64,000 nt of DNA from CAZLRH01 sp964562015 (lineage in GTDB: Bacteria; Verrucomicrobiota; Verrucomicrobiia; Opitutales; JABDGR01). The stretch's first letter is position 1; each line of letters begins with the position of its first letter. The notes beneath the pieces were generated by a model that saw only the letters and a program-made list of their open reading frames with translations, ran no database searches and had not been told where the DNA came from. The DNA is taken from contig CAZLRH010000004.1 in assembly GCA_964562015.1 (NCBI GenBank), positions 124,001-188,000 of the forward strand. The letters are read 5' to 3'. Shown in pieces: positions 33,496-41,516 of this stretch. Both the position numbers and the translations under genes were made by a program.

Positions 33496-35856
33496 CTAGT
33501 AAAGCGACGCCGAGGTGGCCGGGGCCGGCGCGGCGCCATTTGCATCGGCGGCACCCGCGGTCGGGAGGTCACTCGCCGGCACGGCAGTCGCGGGCACCGG
33601 CGCGGTCGGCCCAGCCGCGGCCTTGGCGGCCGCCTGTTCGGCGGACAGAGCCTTGGCGGTCTGGCCGCCGGGATTCATTTTCGCCATCAGCAGCTTGCTG
33701 TTCGATTCGATACCCTGGCGGCACAGTTGCGAGGCCGGATAAATTTCCTTGGCGGCCAGGTAATAATTCAGCGCGGCGGCGTACTGGCCGGATTTTTCGG
33801 CGGTCTGCGCAAGATTGAGCGCTTTCACGAAATCGGCAACGCGCGGGGCGACCTGCACCTGGGTGCGGTTGAGCACCGGGTCATTGGGCTCGAGGTCGGC
33901 GGCCGTGGACAGTAATTCCCAGGCGGCGTAACCGTTGTTCTGCTTCACGAGTTCGAGCGAGGACGAAACCAGCATATCCACCTTGCCCAGGCGCTGCATA
34001 ATGTCGCGCAGTTTCGCGGCGCGGGCGGGATCCTGCAGGAGCGCCATGCCGTACTCGCTGCCGTGATCGTAAATCTGGCGGTAATCGCGGCGTTGCAGGA
34101 GGTCGTCGAATTGCGGGACCATCGCGCCGGTGACGCCGAGCCGGTTGCGCAAATCCACGGAAAAATCCTTGATGGCGGGATTCAAGGGCCAGATGTTAAC
34201 CGCCGTTTCCAAGTCCTGCCGGGCCTGTTCGTTATTGCCCGTGAGCATCGACTGCTGGGCGGAGAGCAACGCGAGATTGCTGGACTGCTCGCCGGTGCGC
34301 ACTTTCGAGCGCACGTCCGCCGCAAATTCAAAATCCGGCGCATCGGCGACAATCTTGTCGACCGTCTTGTCGGCCTCGGCAAAATCATGGTTGTCCAGCA
34401 GTTTCTTGAGGTCGCGGGCATTGTGATAAATCGTCCCCAGCACCTTGCGTTTGGCGGAATCAAAATCCTGCACCGACGGCTGAAATTCGCCGAGGACGTA
34501 CGTCATCTGCATGTGCGAAAGGGCGGCCCAGCGTTCCCCGGCGTCGTAAGAAGTCTCGACGGCCTTCATCCCGGACTTGGTGTCGTCCATCGCCTGGCGG
34601 GAAACGAGTTCGAGCGATTCGACCGTGGGCGCGATGTCGTTCAATTTCAGGTTCATGAATTGCTGCATTTCGCTTTTGGCCGCGGTCACTTCCTGGGCGC
34701 TGCCCTTGAAAATATTGCGGTAGAATTCGCCCGCGATCAGGCTGTGCTGAAACCGCCGCTCAAACAGGAAAGTCACAATCATGGTCTGAAATTGGAGGAC
34801 ACACCGGGCCGCGGCCGTCATTTGTTGCGCCTCCTGGATGCCGATTTTCATGTTGGTTTCCATCAGGTGCGCCCAATCAAAATAGGCGTAACCGGCATTG
34901 GTGGGCGGCGCGGGCAAATTCGGGAAGGCCGGCAGGCCGCCGCTGCCGGAACCGTCTCCGCCGGGTATTACTGAACCCAGGCCGAGGGTGCCCGACATGC
35001 TGCCGTCGCTGCCGATGCTCGCGCTCGTGTTATTGTTATTGTTCCCCGCGGGAGCGCCGCTGCGATTGTTGGTGTTGTTGTTGTTGTTGTTGCCGCTGCC
35101 GGAAGTATTGCGGCCGGAGGCTGAGGCGGTGGGGGCGCTGGGCGTGGCCTTGGCATCCAAATCCATCAATTGATGCAGCCGTGAACCGGCCACCAGCGTT
35201 TGCTCGGCCACCGTTACTTCCTGCTCATGCCGCTTCGCCTCCAATTCGGCGCGGGCCAGGTCGCTCTGGGATTTTTCCTGCCGCACACGCCAGGCGTTGA
35301 AGACCTCGTTGGCAATGACCTTGGAGGCCCCGCCGTCCTGGGGATATTTGGCGGCATCGAAAAGGAGATTCCACGCCTGTTCGACCTCGGCGTCCTTTTG
35401 CGGGCCGGTGTCCTGCACCGAGAGCAAGTCGCTGATCTTGTCCAAAACCGCCTGATACTCCATGTCATTATCTTGGGCGTCGGGCGAATTCAGGTAGCGC
35501 TCGAAGCGCTCGCGCAGAAAACGATTGTCCGCCAGGTTGAAAGTCTTGCCGCGCCAGTTGAAGGTGCCCTCCTCAAAATCCACGCTCAAATCATCCGAGT
35601 TGGCAAAGCGTTCGCCGATGGCAAAGGGGCTGTCACTCTGGGAGGCGTTTTGCGGTTGCTGCAAATCGGAAGCACTCGGCAAGCTGGAGCCGCGGGAGGA
35701 CGTCGCGGGCGCGCCGCGCGGGGACGCGGGCGCTCCGGGGTTGCGGGCGGCCGCGCCGGGCAACCCGGCGCCGTTGCGCGTTTGCGCGTGGGTCGTGGCG
35801 CCGGGCCAAAGCAGAGACAGCGACATCCAAAACAAAAACGAAAGGCGTGTTTTCAT
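33496..35856 (-). CDS. Secreted TPR-like protein with Asn/Gly-rich linker
   Basis: The 786-residue protein has a signal peptide (MKTRLSFLFWMSLSLLWPGA, cleavage near 25). Next comes a Pro/Ser-rich segment, then a helical domain (about 80-240; FANSDDLSVDFEEGTFNWRG). Residues about 250-310 are Asn/Gly/Ser-rich low complexity with poly-Asn runs. The C-terminal 430 residues are all-helical with TPR-like spacing (ERRFQHSLIAGEFYRNIFKG, LLSAQQSMLTGNNEQARQDL and TAEKSGQYAAALNYYLAAKE). No catalytic motif recognised. It follows the 441-residue secreted protein (143-bp gap) and is 76 bp from the aspS start. It looks like an extracytoplasmic scaffold. Confidence 0.7.
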   Translation of the reverse strand: MKTRLSFLFWMSLSLLWPGATTHAQTRNGAGLPGAAARNPGAPASPRGAPATSSRGSSLPSASDLQQPQNASQSDSPFAIGERFANSDDLSVDFEEGTFNWRGKTFNLADNRFLRERFERYLNSPDAQDNDMEYQAVLDKISDLLSVQDTGPQKDAEVEQAWNLLFDAAKYPQDGGASKVIANEVFNAWRVRQEKSQSDLARAELEAKRHEQEVTVAEQTLVAGSRLHQLMDLDAKATPSAPTASASGRNTSGSGNNNNNNTNNRSGAPAGNNNNNTSASIGSDGSMSGTLGLGSVIPGGDGSGSGGLPAFPNLPAPPTNAGYAYFDWAHLMETNMKIGIQEAQQMTAAARCVLQFQTMIVTFLFERRFQHSLIAGEFYRNIFKGSAQEVTAAKSEMQQFMNLKLNDIAPTVESLELVSRQAMDDTKSGMKAVETSYDAGERWAALSHMQMTYVLGEFQPSVQDFDSAKRKVLGTIYHNARDLKKLLDNHDFAEADKTVDKIVADAPDFEFAADVRSKVRTGEQSSNLALLSAQQSMLTGNNEQARQDLETAVNIWPLNPAIKDFSVDLRNRLGVTGAMVPQFDDLLQRRDYRQIYDHGSEYGMALLQDPARAAKLRDIMQRLGKVDMLVSSSLELVKQNNGYAAWELLSTAADLEPNDPVLNRTQVQVAPRVADFVKALNLAQTAEKSGQYAAALNYYLAAKEIYPASQLCRQGIESNSKLLMAKMNPGGQTAKALSAEQAAAKAAAGPTAPVPATAVPASDLPTAGAADANGAAPAPATSASLY
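35029..35100. repeat. Trinucleotide (GTT/AAC) microsatellite inside TPR-like gene
   Basis: The plus strand reads (TTG/TTA)n runs such as TTGTTGTTGTTGTTGTTG, encoding the poly-Asn stretch on the minus strand. Slippage changes length in steps of one residue and would not shift the frame. Confidence 0.75.
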
Positions 35857-35999
35857 GGGGCAGGGTCGGAAGGATTGTTGCATTGTAACCCTTTTGGGCG
35901 AATTTGTAAGAACAAACTCAGTGTGCCTAACGTCCTCCGCCCCGAGGGTAAAACCGGCCCATGCGTGGTGTTTGGCTCCGCTGCCTGAGTCCTGGCCCA

Positions 36000-37325
36000 T
36001 TATGGTGCGGGAGGCGCAGGCGTTTCCTGCGTTGAGGGCGCGGACGGCGGACTGCCGGCCGCCAGGGCGCTTTGCACTTCGGCCATGACCGCTTCGCCCT
36101 GGGTGCGATCGACCTGATAACGTTTCCACGCCGCACGAAAGGCCGTGGCGTCGTCATGCTGCAAGGCCTCGAGCGATGTACCCAGCGACAACAAGGCATT
36201 ATAGAGGACGGGATTCGCGGTGGGCAGGGCCTCCCGGGCGCGGTCAAACCGGGTTTTGAGCGCGGCCCGCACCTTGGGCGCGGTGCGCTGGCTCCACACA
36301 TCGCCGACGCTCAGGCGCTGGTCGTGCCCGGCGGCCTCAATAACCATGGACTCAAGGTCATCCAACAAAGCGCGCGTCTGCGCCATGGTTTGCAAGGGCG
36401 GCGTCTTGCGCGATATCATATCACGATACCCCACGGCCCACCAAAGCTCAAGGGTGGCGCCATCGGAAAAGCGGCCGGGAAACGCCTGGCTCAGCGCCTC
36501 CGGCGGCGGCGTGCCGCCGGCCAGCGCCACCAACAAAGGCGACACCTGGGCAGCTCCGCCCGCTTCGTCTTCGAGAAAGCGCGTGAGCCAGTAGGCGTTG
36601 ACCCCGAGCACCGCGCGCTGGCTGGCGTCATAGGGACCGGTGGCGGTCATGATTTGCCGCAGGCTCAGGGACGGCTGGCGGGTGGCCTCTTCGAAAAAAT
36701 CGTCCGCCACCGCCGGATACAGGCTGACTTCCAGGATTTCACCAAAAGCGACTTTCATCCAGTCCGGCACCTTGGCGCCCGAGTCCACCCCGCCGCGCCA
36801 AACCGCCAACCGTTCCAGCGCACCGCTGCTGAGCGCCTGGCAAACATCGGAAATGGTCGTCTTGTCGTCCCAGCGCACCCGTATGATGCGGTGGCCGGAG
36901 GATTCGCTGCGCACGTCAAACGGGCCGGAGAAATCCGCCAGCGTCGGTGGCACCAATTTCACCTGAATGGGCCGCGCCGAACCTGCCGGGAACGTGAAAT
37001 AAAGTTCCAAAATACTCTTCAACCGCAGCGCCATGCGCATGACGCCTTGGACGGAAATCGAATCCAGGCCCACCACCTCAAAGTAAGAGCTCTCGGAGAG
37101 CTGCAGGGGCAAATCCGTCAGGGCATCGCCCGGCACCTGGGCCGATTGCACGGCAGGGGCTTCAGCCATGGCCGGTGCCGGAGTGGCCGGAGCAGTCGGC
37201 GTTGTCGCAGTGAGGTTGGCCGCCGGAGGCAACGGTGTCTCCATGGCCGCCACGGCCAAGACCGCCTGCGCCAACCATGCGACCAAACCGGCGAAGCCAA
37301 AAACAAATGCACGGCGCATGGCCAC
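36000..37325 (-). CDS. Secreted hypothetical protein
   Basis: The 441-residue protein has a signal peptide (FVFGFAGLVAWLAQAVLAVA, cleavage near residue 29), a short Ala/Pro/Thr linker and a mixed alpha/beta body. Visible blocks are QLSESSYFEVVGLDSISVQG, RIIRVRWDDKTTISDVCQAL and AVGYRDMISRKTPPLQTMAQ. The C-terminus is a 40-residue Pro/Ala tail. No enzyme motif or named family was recognised. The gene begins 11 bp after the end of the next gene on the same strand (37336-38115) and is followed by the TPR-like gene. The arrangement suggests co-transcription and a joint envelope role, unassigned. The presumed start ATG at 37325 could alternatively be the ATG at 37319. Confidence 0.65.
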   Translation of the reverse strand: MAMRRAFVFGFAGLVAWLAQAVLAVAAMETPLPPAANLTATTPTAPATPAPAMAEAPAVQSAQVPGDALTDLPLQLSESSYFEVVGLDSISVQGVMRMALRLKSILELYFTFPAGSARPIQVKLVPPTLADFSGPFDVRSESSGHRIIRVRWDDKTTISDVCQALSSGALERLAVWRGGVDSGAKVPDWMKVAFGEILEVSLYPAVADDFFEEATRQPSLSLRQIMTATGPYDASQRAVLGVNAYWLTRFLEDEAGGAAQVSPLLVALAGGTPPPEALSQAFPGRFSDGATLELWWAVGYRDMISRKTPPLQTMAQTRALLDDLESMVIEAAGHDQRLSVGDVWSQRTAPKVRAALKTRFDRAREALPTANPVLYNALLSLGTSLEALQHDDATAFRAAWKRYQVDRTQGEAVMAEVQSALAAGSPPSAPSTQETPAPPAP

Positions 37326-37335
37326 CTTTCGCGGG

Positions 37336-38115
37336 CTACTTGAACGACAAGGTCAATTCCCCGTCGCCCGGTTCAGCGCCGCTGAGCTTGGGCCAGACGG
37401 CGGCGTATTTTTTCAAGGCGTCAAAGTTGCTCGCGCCCTTAAAGATTCCTGCCGCAAAACTCTTGGCAATCCCGCCCTGAATCGGCAAACGCGCGCAGCC
37501 CAGAGCCGAAAAGAACGGCTCAAACTCCAAGCCGTTGGGTCCATTCACAAAACGCCCGCGGGCCTGATACAGGACCGTCACATCATAGCCCATCACGGTC
37601 AGGTTGAAGGGGAAGGCGATTTGGAAATAGCCCGTCGTGGCCTCGGGCAGATGCTCCGCCCGGAAATTGGGAATGCCCGGAGCTATCGCGTAACTGTCGC
37701 CCGCGGGCGCACTGGGCGCGGCGGGTGCTCCTGGTTTGGCGGGGGTCGCGGGTGCCGGAGTGGCGGGTTTGCCTTTGCCGGCGGCGGGCTTGAACGCAAT
37801 CGCGGCCCAGGAATTCAAATCGGCGTCGGTCAAGGAAAGCTGGCCGGGCTGGGCGGCGAGAAAGGCCGCTTCCTTGCTGCGCCAATCACCGCCGGTTTTC
37901 TTGCCTTCGCGATACCAAATGCCGGCCGGCGGCGCGGGCAGTTTGTCGCCGGGTTTCTTGACCTTGGGGTCGTACAACTGCGGGACTGTGCCGGCGAGGA
38001 CGCAAAACGCCAGGATCGTGCCGAGCACAAAATTGAAGGCCGCCGCCACCAGCACCTTGCCCATGGTGACGTCGTCGCCTGGTTTTTTTTTGGCAGCGCT
38101 GGGAGTGTAAGCCAT
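37336..38115 (-). CDS. Membrane-anchored hypothetical protein
   Basis: The 259-residue protein has one N-terminal membrane helix at about residues 18-45 (GKVLVAAAFNFVLGTILAFC), a conserved-looking IWYREGKKTGGDWRSKEAAF segment, a Pro/Ala linker (about 115-140) and a C-terminal beta-rich domain (YFQIAFPFNLTVMGYDVTVL). Family not recognised. Twelve bases separate it from the FmdB-like gene and eleven from the next gene, which strongly suggests a leftward operon (FmdB-like, this gene, the 441-residue secreted protein, TPR-like, possibly aspS). The protein is predicted to face the periplasm. Confidence 0.65.
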   Translation of the reverse strand: MAYTPSAAKKKPGDDVTMGKVLVAAAFNFVLGTILAFCVLAGTVPQLYDPKVKKPGDKLPAPPAGIWYREGKKTGGDWRSKEAAFLAAQPGQLSLTDADLNSWAAIAFKPAAGKGKPATPAPATPAKPGAPAAPSAPAGDSYAIAPGIPNFRAEHLPEATTGYFQIAFPFNLTVMGYDVTVLYQARGRFVNGPNGLEFEPFFSALGCARLPIQGGIAKSFAAGIFKGASNFDALKKYAAVWPKLSGAEPGDGELTLSFK

Positions 38116-38127
38116 GGCGGAGAAGGG

Positions 38128-38457
38128 TTAGGCTTTCGCGGTCGAAGGCTTGGTTTTGGCGGGCTCGGCTTTGGCGGGAGTTTTCGTTTCCGCAGGCTTT
38201 CTTTCGGCCGTGGCGGCGGGCGTGGAGACGACTTTGGGGGAATCGGCGGCGGATTCGGCTTTGGTCGGGGCGGCGCGCTTGTAATCCGTTTCATAGAAGC
38301 CGGTGCCTTTGAAGATGAGTCCGGCCCCGCCGCTGATCAACCGCTGCAGCCCCAGCTTCTTGCAAGCCGGGCAGCGCCGCAGCGGCGCGTCTTTCATGGA
38401 TTGAAATTGTTCGAATTGGTGGCCGCAGAGTTTGCAGGCGTATTCGTAGGTCGGCAT
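38128..38457 (-). CDS. FmdB-type zinc-ribbon protein with Lys/Ala/Pro tail
   Basis: FmdB/YHS-like regulatory zinc ribbons begin MPTYEY and have four cysteines; here Cys8, Cys11, Cys29 and Cys32 (EYACKLCGHQFEQFQS and RRCPACKKLG) form the ribbon, followed by the conserved GGAGLIFKGTGFYETDY block. The usual family size is about 80-110; this one is 109 residues with a 45-residue Lys/Ala/Pro/Thr tail, resembling the DksA-like protein's low-complexity tail. The biological role of the family is uncertain (originally linked to formamidase expression). ATG at 38457 fits the family start. It probably heads the leftward operon described for the two downstream genes. Confidence 0.88.
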   Translation of the reverse strand: MPTYEYACKLCGHQFEQFQSMKDAPLRRCPACKKLGLQRLISGGAGLIFKGTGFYETDYKRAAPTKAESAADSPKVVSTPAATAERKPAETKTPAKAEPAKTKPSTAKA

Positions 38458-38500
38458 GAACCGGAAAGAAGTTAAAAAGGACTGGAGGCCAACCACCGAC

Positions 38501-39163
38501 TTAGCGGCTCGGACCCCGGCTCTCGATTTCGAGGAACAGACGGGTGTAATACGCGCCCAGGACCAAAAATCCAAGGAAAAAAGCGAAGCCAATCACCGGC
38601 CAGCCGAGCACCAGCAGGCCCCAAAATGCGAGCACGGGCACGACGAAGGCGGGCCACGCTGCTCGCGTCATCAACCACGCCACCACCGGGCGCAGCAACA
38701 CCTGCCAGCGTTGGCGGGGTTGAAACGCATACAGCATTGCCATGACCCACAAGGGCGACACCAACAAGTAGAGTGCCAACACAATGCTCCCCACCCCGAC
38801 GAACGGCAGCCAGTTGCCGTGGGTACTCACCGAAATGGATTGCCCGTTCAAAGTCGTTACGGTCGCCTCGGGCGCCCAATTCAGGCCGTTCAGGAAAATG
38901 ACCAGCAAAAAGACGGGAATCAGGCCATAGACCGCCGCGACCGCCAGCAGCCGGAGGCCGTCCTTGAAAAGCCCTTCCCAGTCGCGCCATTCCGGCCAGG
39001 CAAAACCCGCGCCGCGGTGCACCTGCGCAAAATACCGGTAAAGGTAGCCGAGTGCGAAGATGTTGGCCACCGGGATGAAGCTCAGCACCCCGCCAATCAG
39101 CACGTTCGGCACCCAACGGGTGTCCGCGAAAATCCTTTTGCAAACATCTTCGAAACTAACCAT
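38501..39163 (-). CDS. DUF4013 membrane protein
   Basis: The 220-residue protein matches the DUF4013 pattern: an N-terminal FEDVCKRIFADTRWVPNVLI amphipathic entry, then GGVLSFIPVANIFALGYLYR, and further helices. At least four membrane segments are predicted (for example LLAVAAVYGLIPVFLLVIFL and WPVIGFAFFLGFLVLGAYYT). DUF4013 proteins are polytopic and unassigned in function. It is divergent from the prenyl synthase gene by 24 bp, so both promoters overlap that short gap or the start regions. The FmdB-like gene starts 43 bp further along the same strand. Confidence 0.83.
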   Translation of the reverse strand: MVSFEDVCKRIFADTRWVPNVLIGGVLSFIPVANIFALGYLYRYFAQVHRGAGFAWPEWRDWEGLFKDGLRLLAVAAVYGLIPVFLLVIFLNGLNWAPEATVTTLNGQSISVSTHGNWLPFVGVGSIVLALYLLVSPLWVMAMLYAFQPRQRWQVLLRPVVAWLMTRAAWPAFVVPVLAFWGLLVLGWPVIGFAFFLGFLVLGAYYTRLFLEIESRGPSR

Positions 39164-39186
39164 GGTCAAGGTTTTGGAGAAATACC

Positions 39187-40083
39187 GTGCCAGCAAAAAC
39201 CAACCTCGATTTTAAGGCAACGTTAAAGCTCTTCCGCGAACAGGCGGAAGGCGCATTGCGCACTTTGGTGCCGCCCGCGCGCACCCGCCCGGCCATTTTG
39301 CACGAGGCCATGCGCTATAGCCTGGAGGCCGGCGGCAAGCGCCTGCGCCCCATCCTCGTGCTCGCCGGGCACGCCCTGTTTCCCTCGAAAATTGACCCGC
39401 TGCCCGCCGCCGTTGCCGTCGAATGCCTCCACACTTACAGTCTCATCCATGACGACTTGCCGTGCATGGACGACTCCGACCTCCGGCGTGGAGTGCCGAC
39501 GTGTCACAAGCAATTTGATGAGGAAACCGCCTTGCTGGCCGGCGACGCCTTGCTCACCTACTCCTTTTGGCTGCTCGCGGATGGCTACCGCAAACACCCC
39601 ATCATCAGTCATGGGCTTGTCCTGGATCTCGCGGATGCCGCGGGCTCGCGCAAACTCATTGGCGGCCAGATGGAAGATTTGCTGGCGGAAAAATCGCCGC
39701 CGAACGCCGAGCGCCTGCGCTTCATTCACCACAATAAAACCGCGGCGCTCATCACCGCCAGCCTCGTCATGGGCTTGCGCCTGACCGGCGCGGGGCCGGC
39801 GAAATTAAAGTTGATGGCCGACGTGGGCCGCCACCTCGGCCTGGCGTTTCAGGCCATAGACGACATTCTCGACGCCACCGCCGACTCCGCCACCCTCGGC
39901 AAGACTGCCGGCCTCGATGCCCGCCACGGCAAACTCACTTACGCCAGCCTGTACGGGCTCGAAGCCTCGCGCAAAAAGGCCCGCGCCCTCACGCAAGCCG
40001 CCATCCGCGCCGCGCAAAAACTCGGCGGCAACAACGCCTTTCTGCTCGAACTCATCCGCGACATGGAACACCGGGTGAATTGA
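39187..40083 (+). CDS. ispA: Polyprenyl synthase (farnesyl/geranylgeranyl diphosphate synthase)
   Basis: This class I trans-prenyltransferase condenses IPP with allylic diphosphates. The 298-residue protein has the first aspartate-rich motif at residues 89-96 (HDDLPCMDDSD), the second at 225-229 (AIDDILDA), GGKRLRP at 49-55 for diphosphate binding, and Lys/Gln-rich GGQMEDL in the middle. The short DDxxxxDD spacing with LPCMDD is the IspA pattern (FPP synthase), supplying undecaprenyl and quinone precursors; a GGPP synthase cannot be excluded. GTG at 39187 is the best start, only 24 bp from the divergent DUF4013 gene. Confidence 0.92.
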   Translation: MPAKTNLDFKATLKLFREQAEGALRTLVPPARTRPAILHEAMRYSLEAGGKRLRPILVLAGHALFPSKIDPLPAAVAVECLHTYSLIHDDLPCMDDSDLRRGVPTCHKQFDEETALLAGDALLTYSFWLLADGYRKHPIISHGLVLDLADAAGSRKLIGGQMEDLLAEKSPPNAERLRFIHHNKTAALITASLVMGLRLTGAGPAKLKLMADVGRHLGLAFQAIDDILDATADSATLGKTAGLDARHGKLTYASLYGLEASRKKARALTQAAIRAAQKLGGNNAFLLELIRDMEHRVN

Positions 40084-40172
40084 ACAAAGGCGAGGAGCCG
40101 TGTTTCACTTTTGCTAGACCATTGACGGGACCTGGGAAAGGAATCTATGTGAGTCGTACCGTAGTACGATAT

Positions 40173-41477
40173 ATGCACAGGTCCGATACTTCCAACGCAA
40201 GTTTCTTGTTCTTATGGGCTAGCCTTTGCTCGCTGGGATATGCCCCGCTTGGGGCCGCTACAGACCCGTTCACCTACAGCCCGGTCACTGTCATGGTCAA
40301 GGACGCTGAAACGGGAAAGCCCATTGGCGGCGCCAGTGTCAGTTTGTTTTACGGCGGTGGCGACATGCGCTGGCCCAAGCCAGATTACGTTTTCGGAGTC
40401 CACACCAGCCCAGACGGCACCGTTACCACAAAAGTCGCCGCCCAGGAGGAACTCCAATGGGACGTGGAGGCTGATGGCTACAGGCAGCTCATTTTGACGA
40501 TGAATGCGTTTGGCACGGTTCCGGCCAACTTGGATTTTTTGGTCTATCGCACGCCCGATCCTCATTTGACCATATCCGTGCCGAAGGATTACCATGGTCC
40601 GCTCCGGATCAATTTCCACAAAGTCTCGAATCCGATTCAGGAGCAACCAGGGAAACGTGAGTTTGCCTTTCGGGCATCTCTTGCCGGTTACGTCGGCATC
40701 GATGCATCGCCTCTGCTGCAAAATCTAGGCCTCGAAACCTACTTCCTTGCCTTCCTTGAAGATAACGGCACTCCCATTCCCCAATCCACCGAACAGACTC
40801 TGCCTTCGGCCAGAGCCATTAGGTTAATGAGGAGAAAAGAGGAGTCATCCGATATTCGGCTATTGTTTGCCCTGGGCACAGCCCAAGATGCTGAAGCGAT
40901 CAATGCTGTAATTAATCCACGGGCTCCGAATCTTCCGGACGGATTTTTCTCGGAAGACCCCAAGGCATTCGATGATTTTTTTGACGAGTCGAAGCCACCA
41001 CCACAAGCGGCCCCCGAAATGCTACCCCTCCATCTTTCCATAATCGTGCCCAAGGGCTATCGAGGACCGGTAAGAATTCTTTTAACGCCAGTGCTGAACT
41101 CGAAGCCCGACGACTTAACAAAAAGGAACTTCTCCTTCCACACTTCATCAACTGGCTATGTCGAGATTTCTGCGCCGCCGCAACTCTTTGGCATAAATGA
41201 CCAGCATATCAGCATACAATATGACGACGGCACCGAATTACCGTCGATGTTCGGGGTACCGCCTTCCACGGTCACCTTCCGGTATGAAGCGGTGGTCTTG
41301 GCCCCTCAGGGGCGTAAGCTGCTTTTTGAATTAGGATCCGCCATGGACGCTAATGCCGTACATGAGAAGATCTTCAAAACGAGCCGTGGCCTAAATGAAG
41401 ATCCTATCGATCATCAAATATTTGACGCCATCTTTGACGAACCCGTGTCGACCAAAACAGCCGCACCTGCACCCTGA
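40173..41477 (+). CDS. Secreted protein with Ig-like N-domain and duplicated C-terminal domain
   Basis: The 434-residue protein has a probable signal peptide (SFLFLWASLCSLGYAPLGAA, cleavage near residue 31). A carboxypeptidase-regulatory-like domain follows (VTVMVKDAETGKPIGGASVS). The rest is a direct duplication: module 1 (about residues 130-270) has SVPKDYHGPLRINFHKV and a matching AGYVGIDASP; module 2 (about 287-410) has IVPKGYRGPVRILLTPV and TGYVEISAPP. The modules are clearly paralogous but highly diverged, so the duplication is old. No catalytic residue recognised. The DNA is AT-richer than the neighbours. The frame is open upstream to 40080, overlapping the prenyl synthase stop, but only ATG at 40173 opens with a signal peptide. 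Confidence 0.75.
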   Translation: MHRSDTSNASFLFLWASLCSLGYAPLGAATDPFTYSPVTVMVKDAETGKPIGGASVSLFYGGGDMRWPKPDYVFGVHTSPDGTVTTKVAAQEELQWDVEADGYRQLILTMNAFGTVPANLDFLVYRTPDPHLTISVPKDYHGPLRINFHKVSNPIQEQPGKREFAFRASLAGYVGIDASPLLQNLGLETYFLAFLEDNGTPIPQSTEQTLPSARAIRLMRRKEESSDIRLLFALGTAQDAEAINAVINPRAPNLPDGFFSEDPKAFDDFFDESKPPPQAAPEMLPLHLSIIVPKGYRGPVRILLTPVLNSKPDDLTKRNFSFHTSSTGYVEISAPPQLFGINDQHISIQYDDGTELPSMFGVPPSTVTFRYEAVVLAPQGRKLLFELGSAMDANAVHEKIFKTSRGLNEDPIDHQIFDAIFDEPVSTKTAAPAP

Positions 41478-41516
41478 TTAGGCAATCTCCGTCGCAATAC
41501 CGCCGTAAGCTTGGTG

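Noticed and set aside
31659..33818. 719-residue open frame on the plus strand over aspS
   Set aside because: Antisense shadow of aspartyl-tRNA synthetase; composition is that of reverse-complemented codons (Arg/His/Ala-rich) without motifs.
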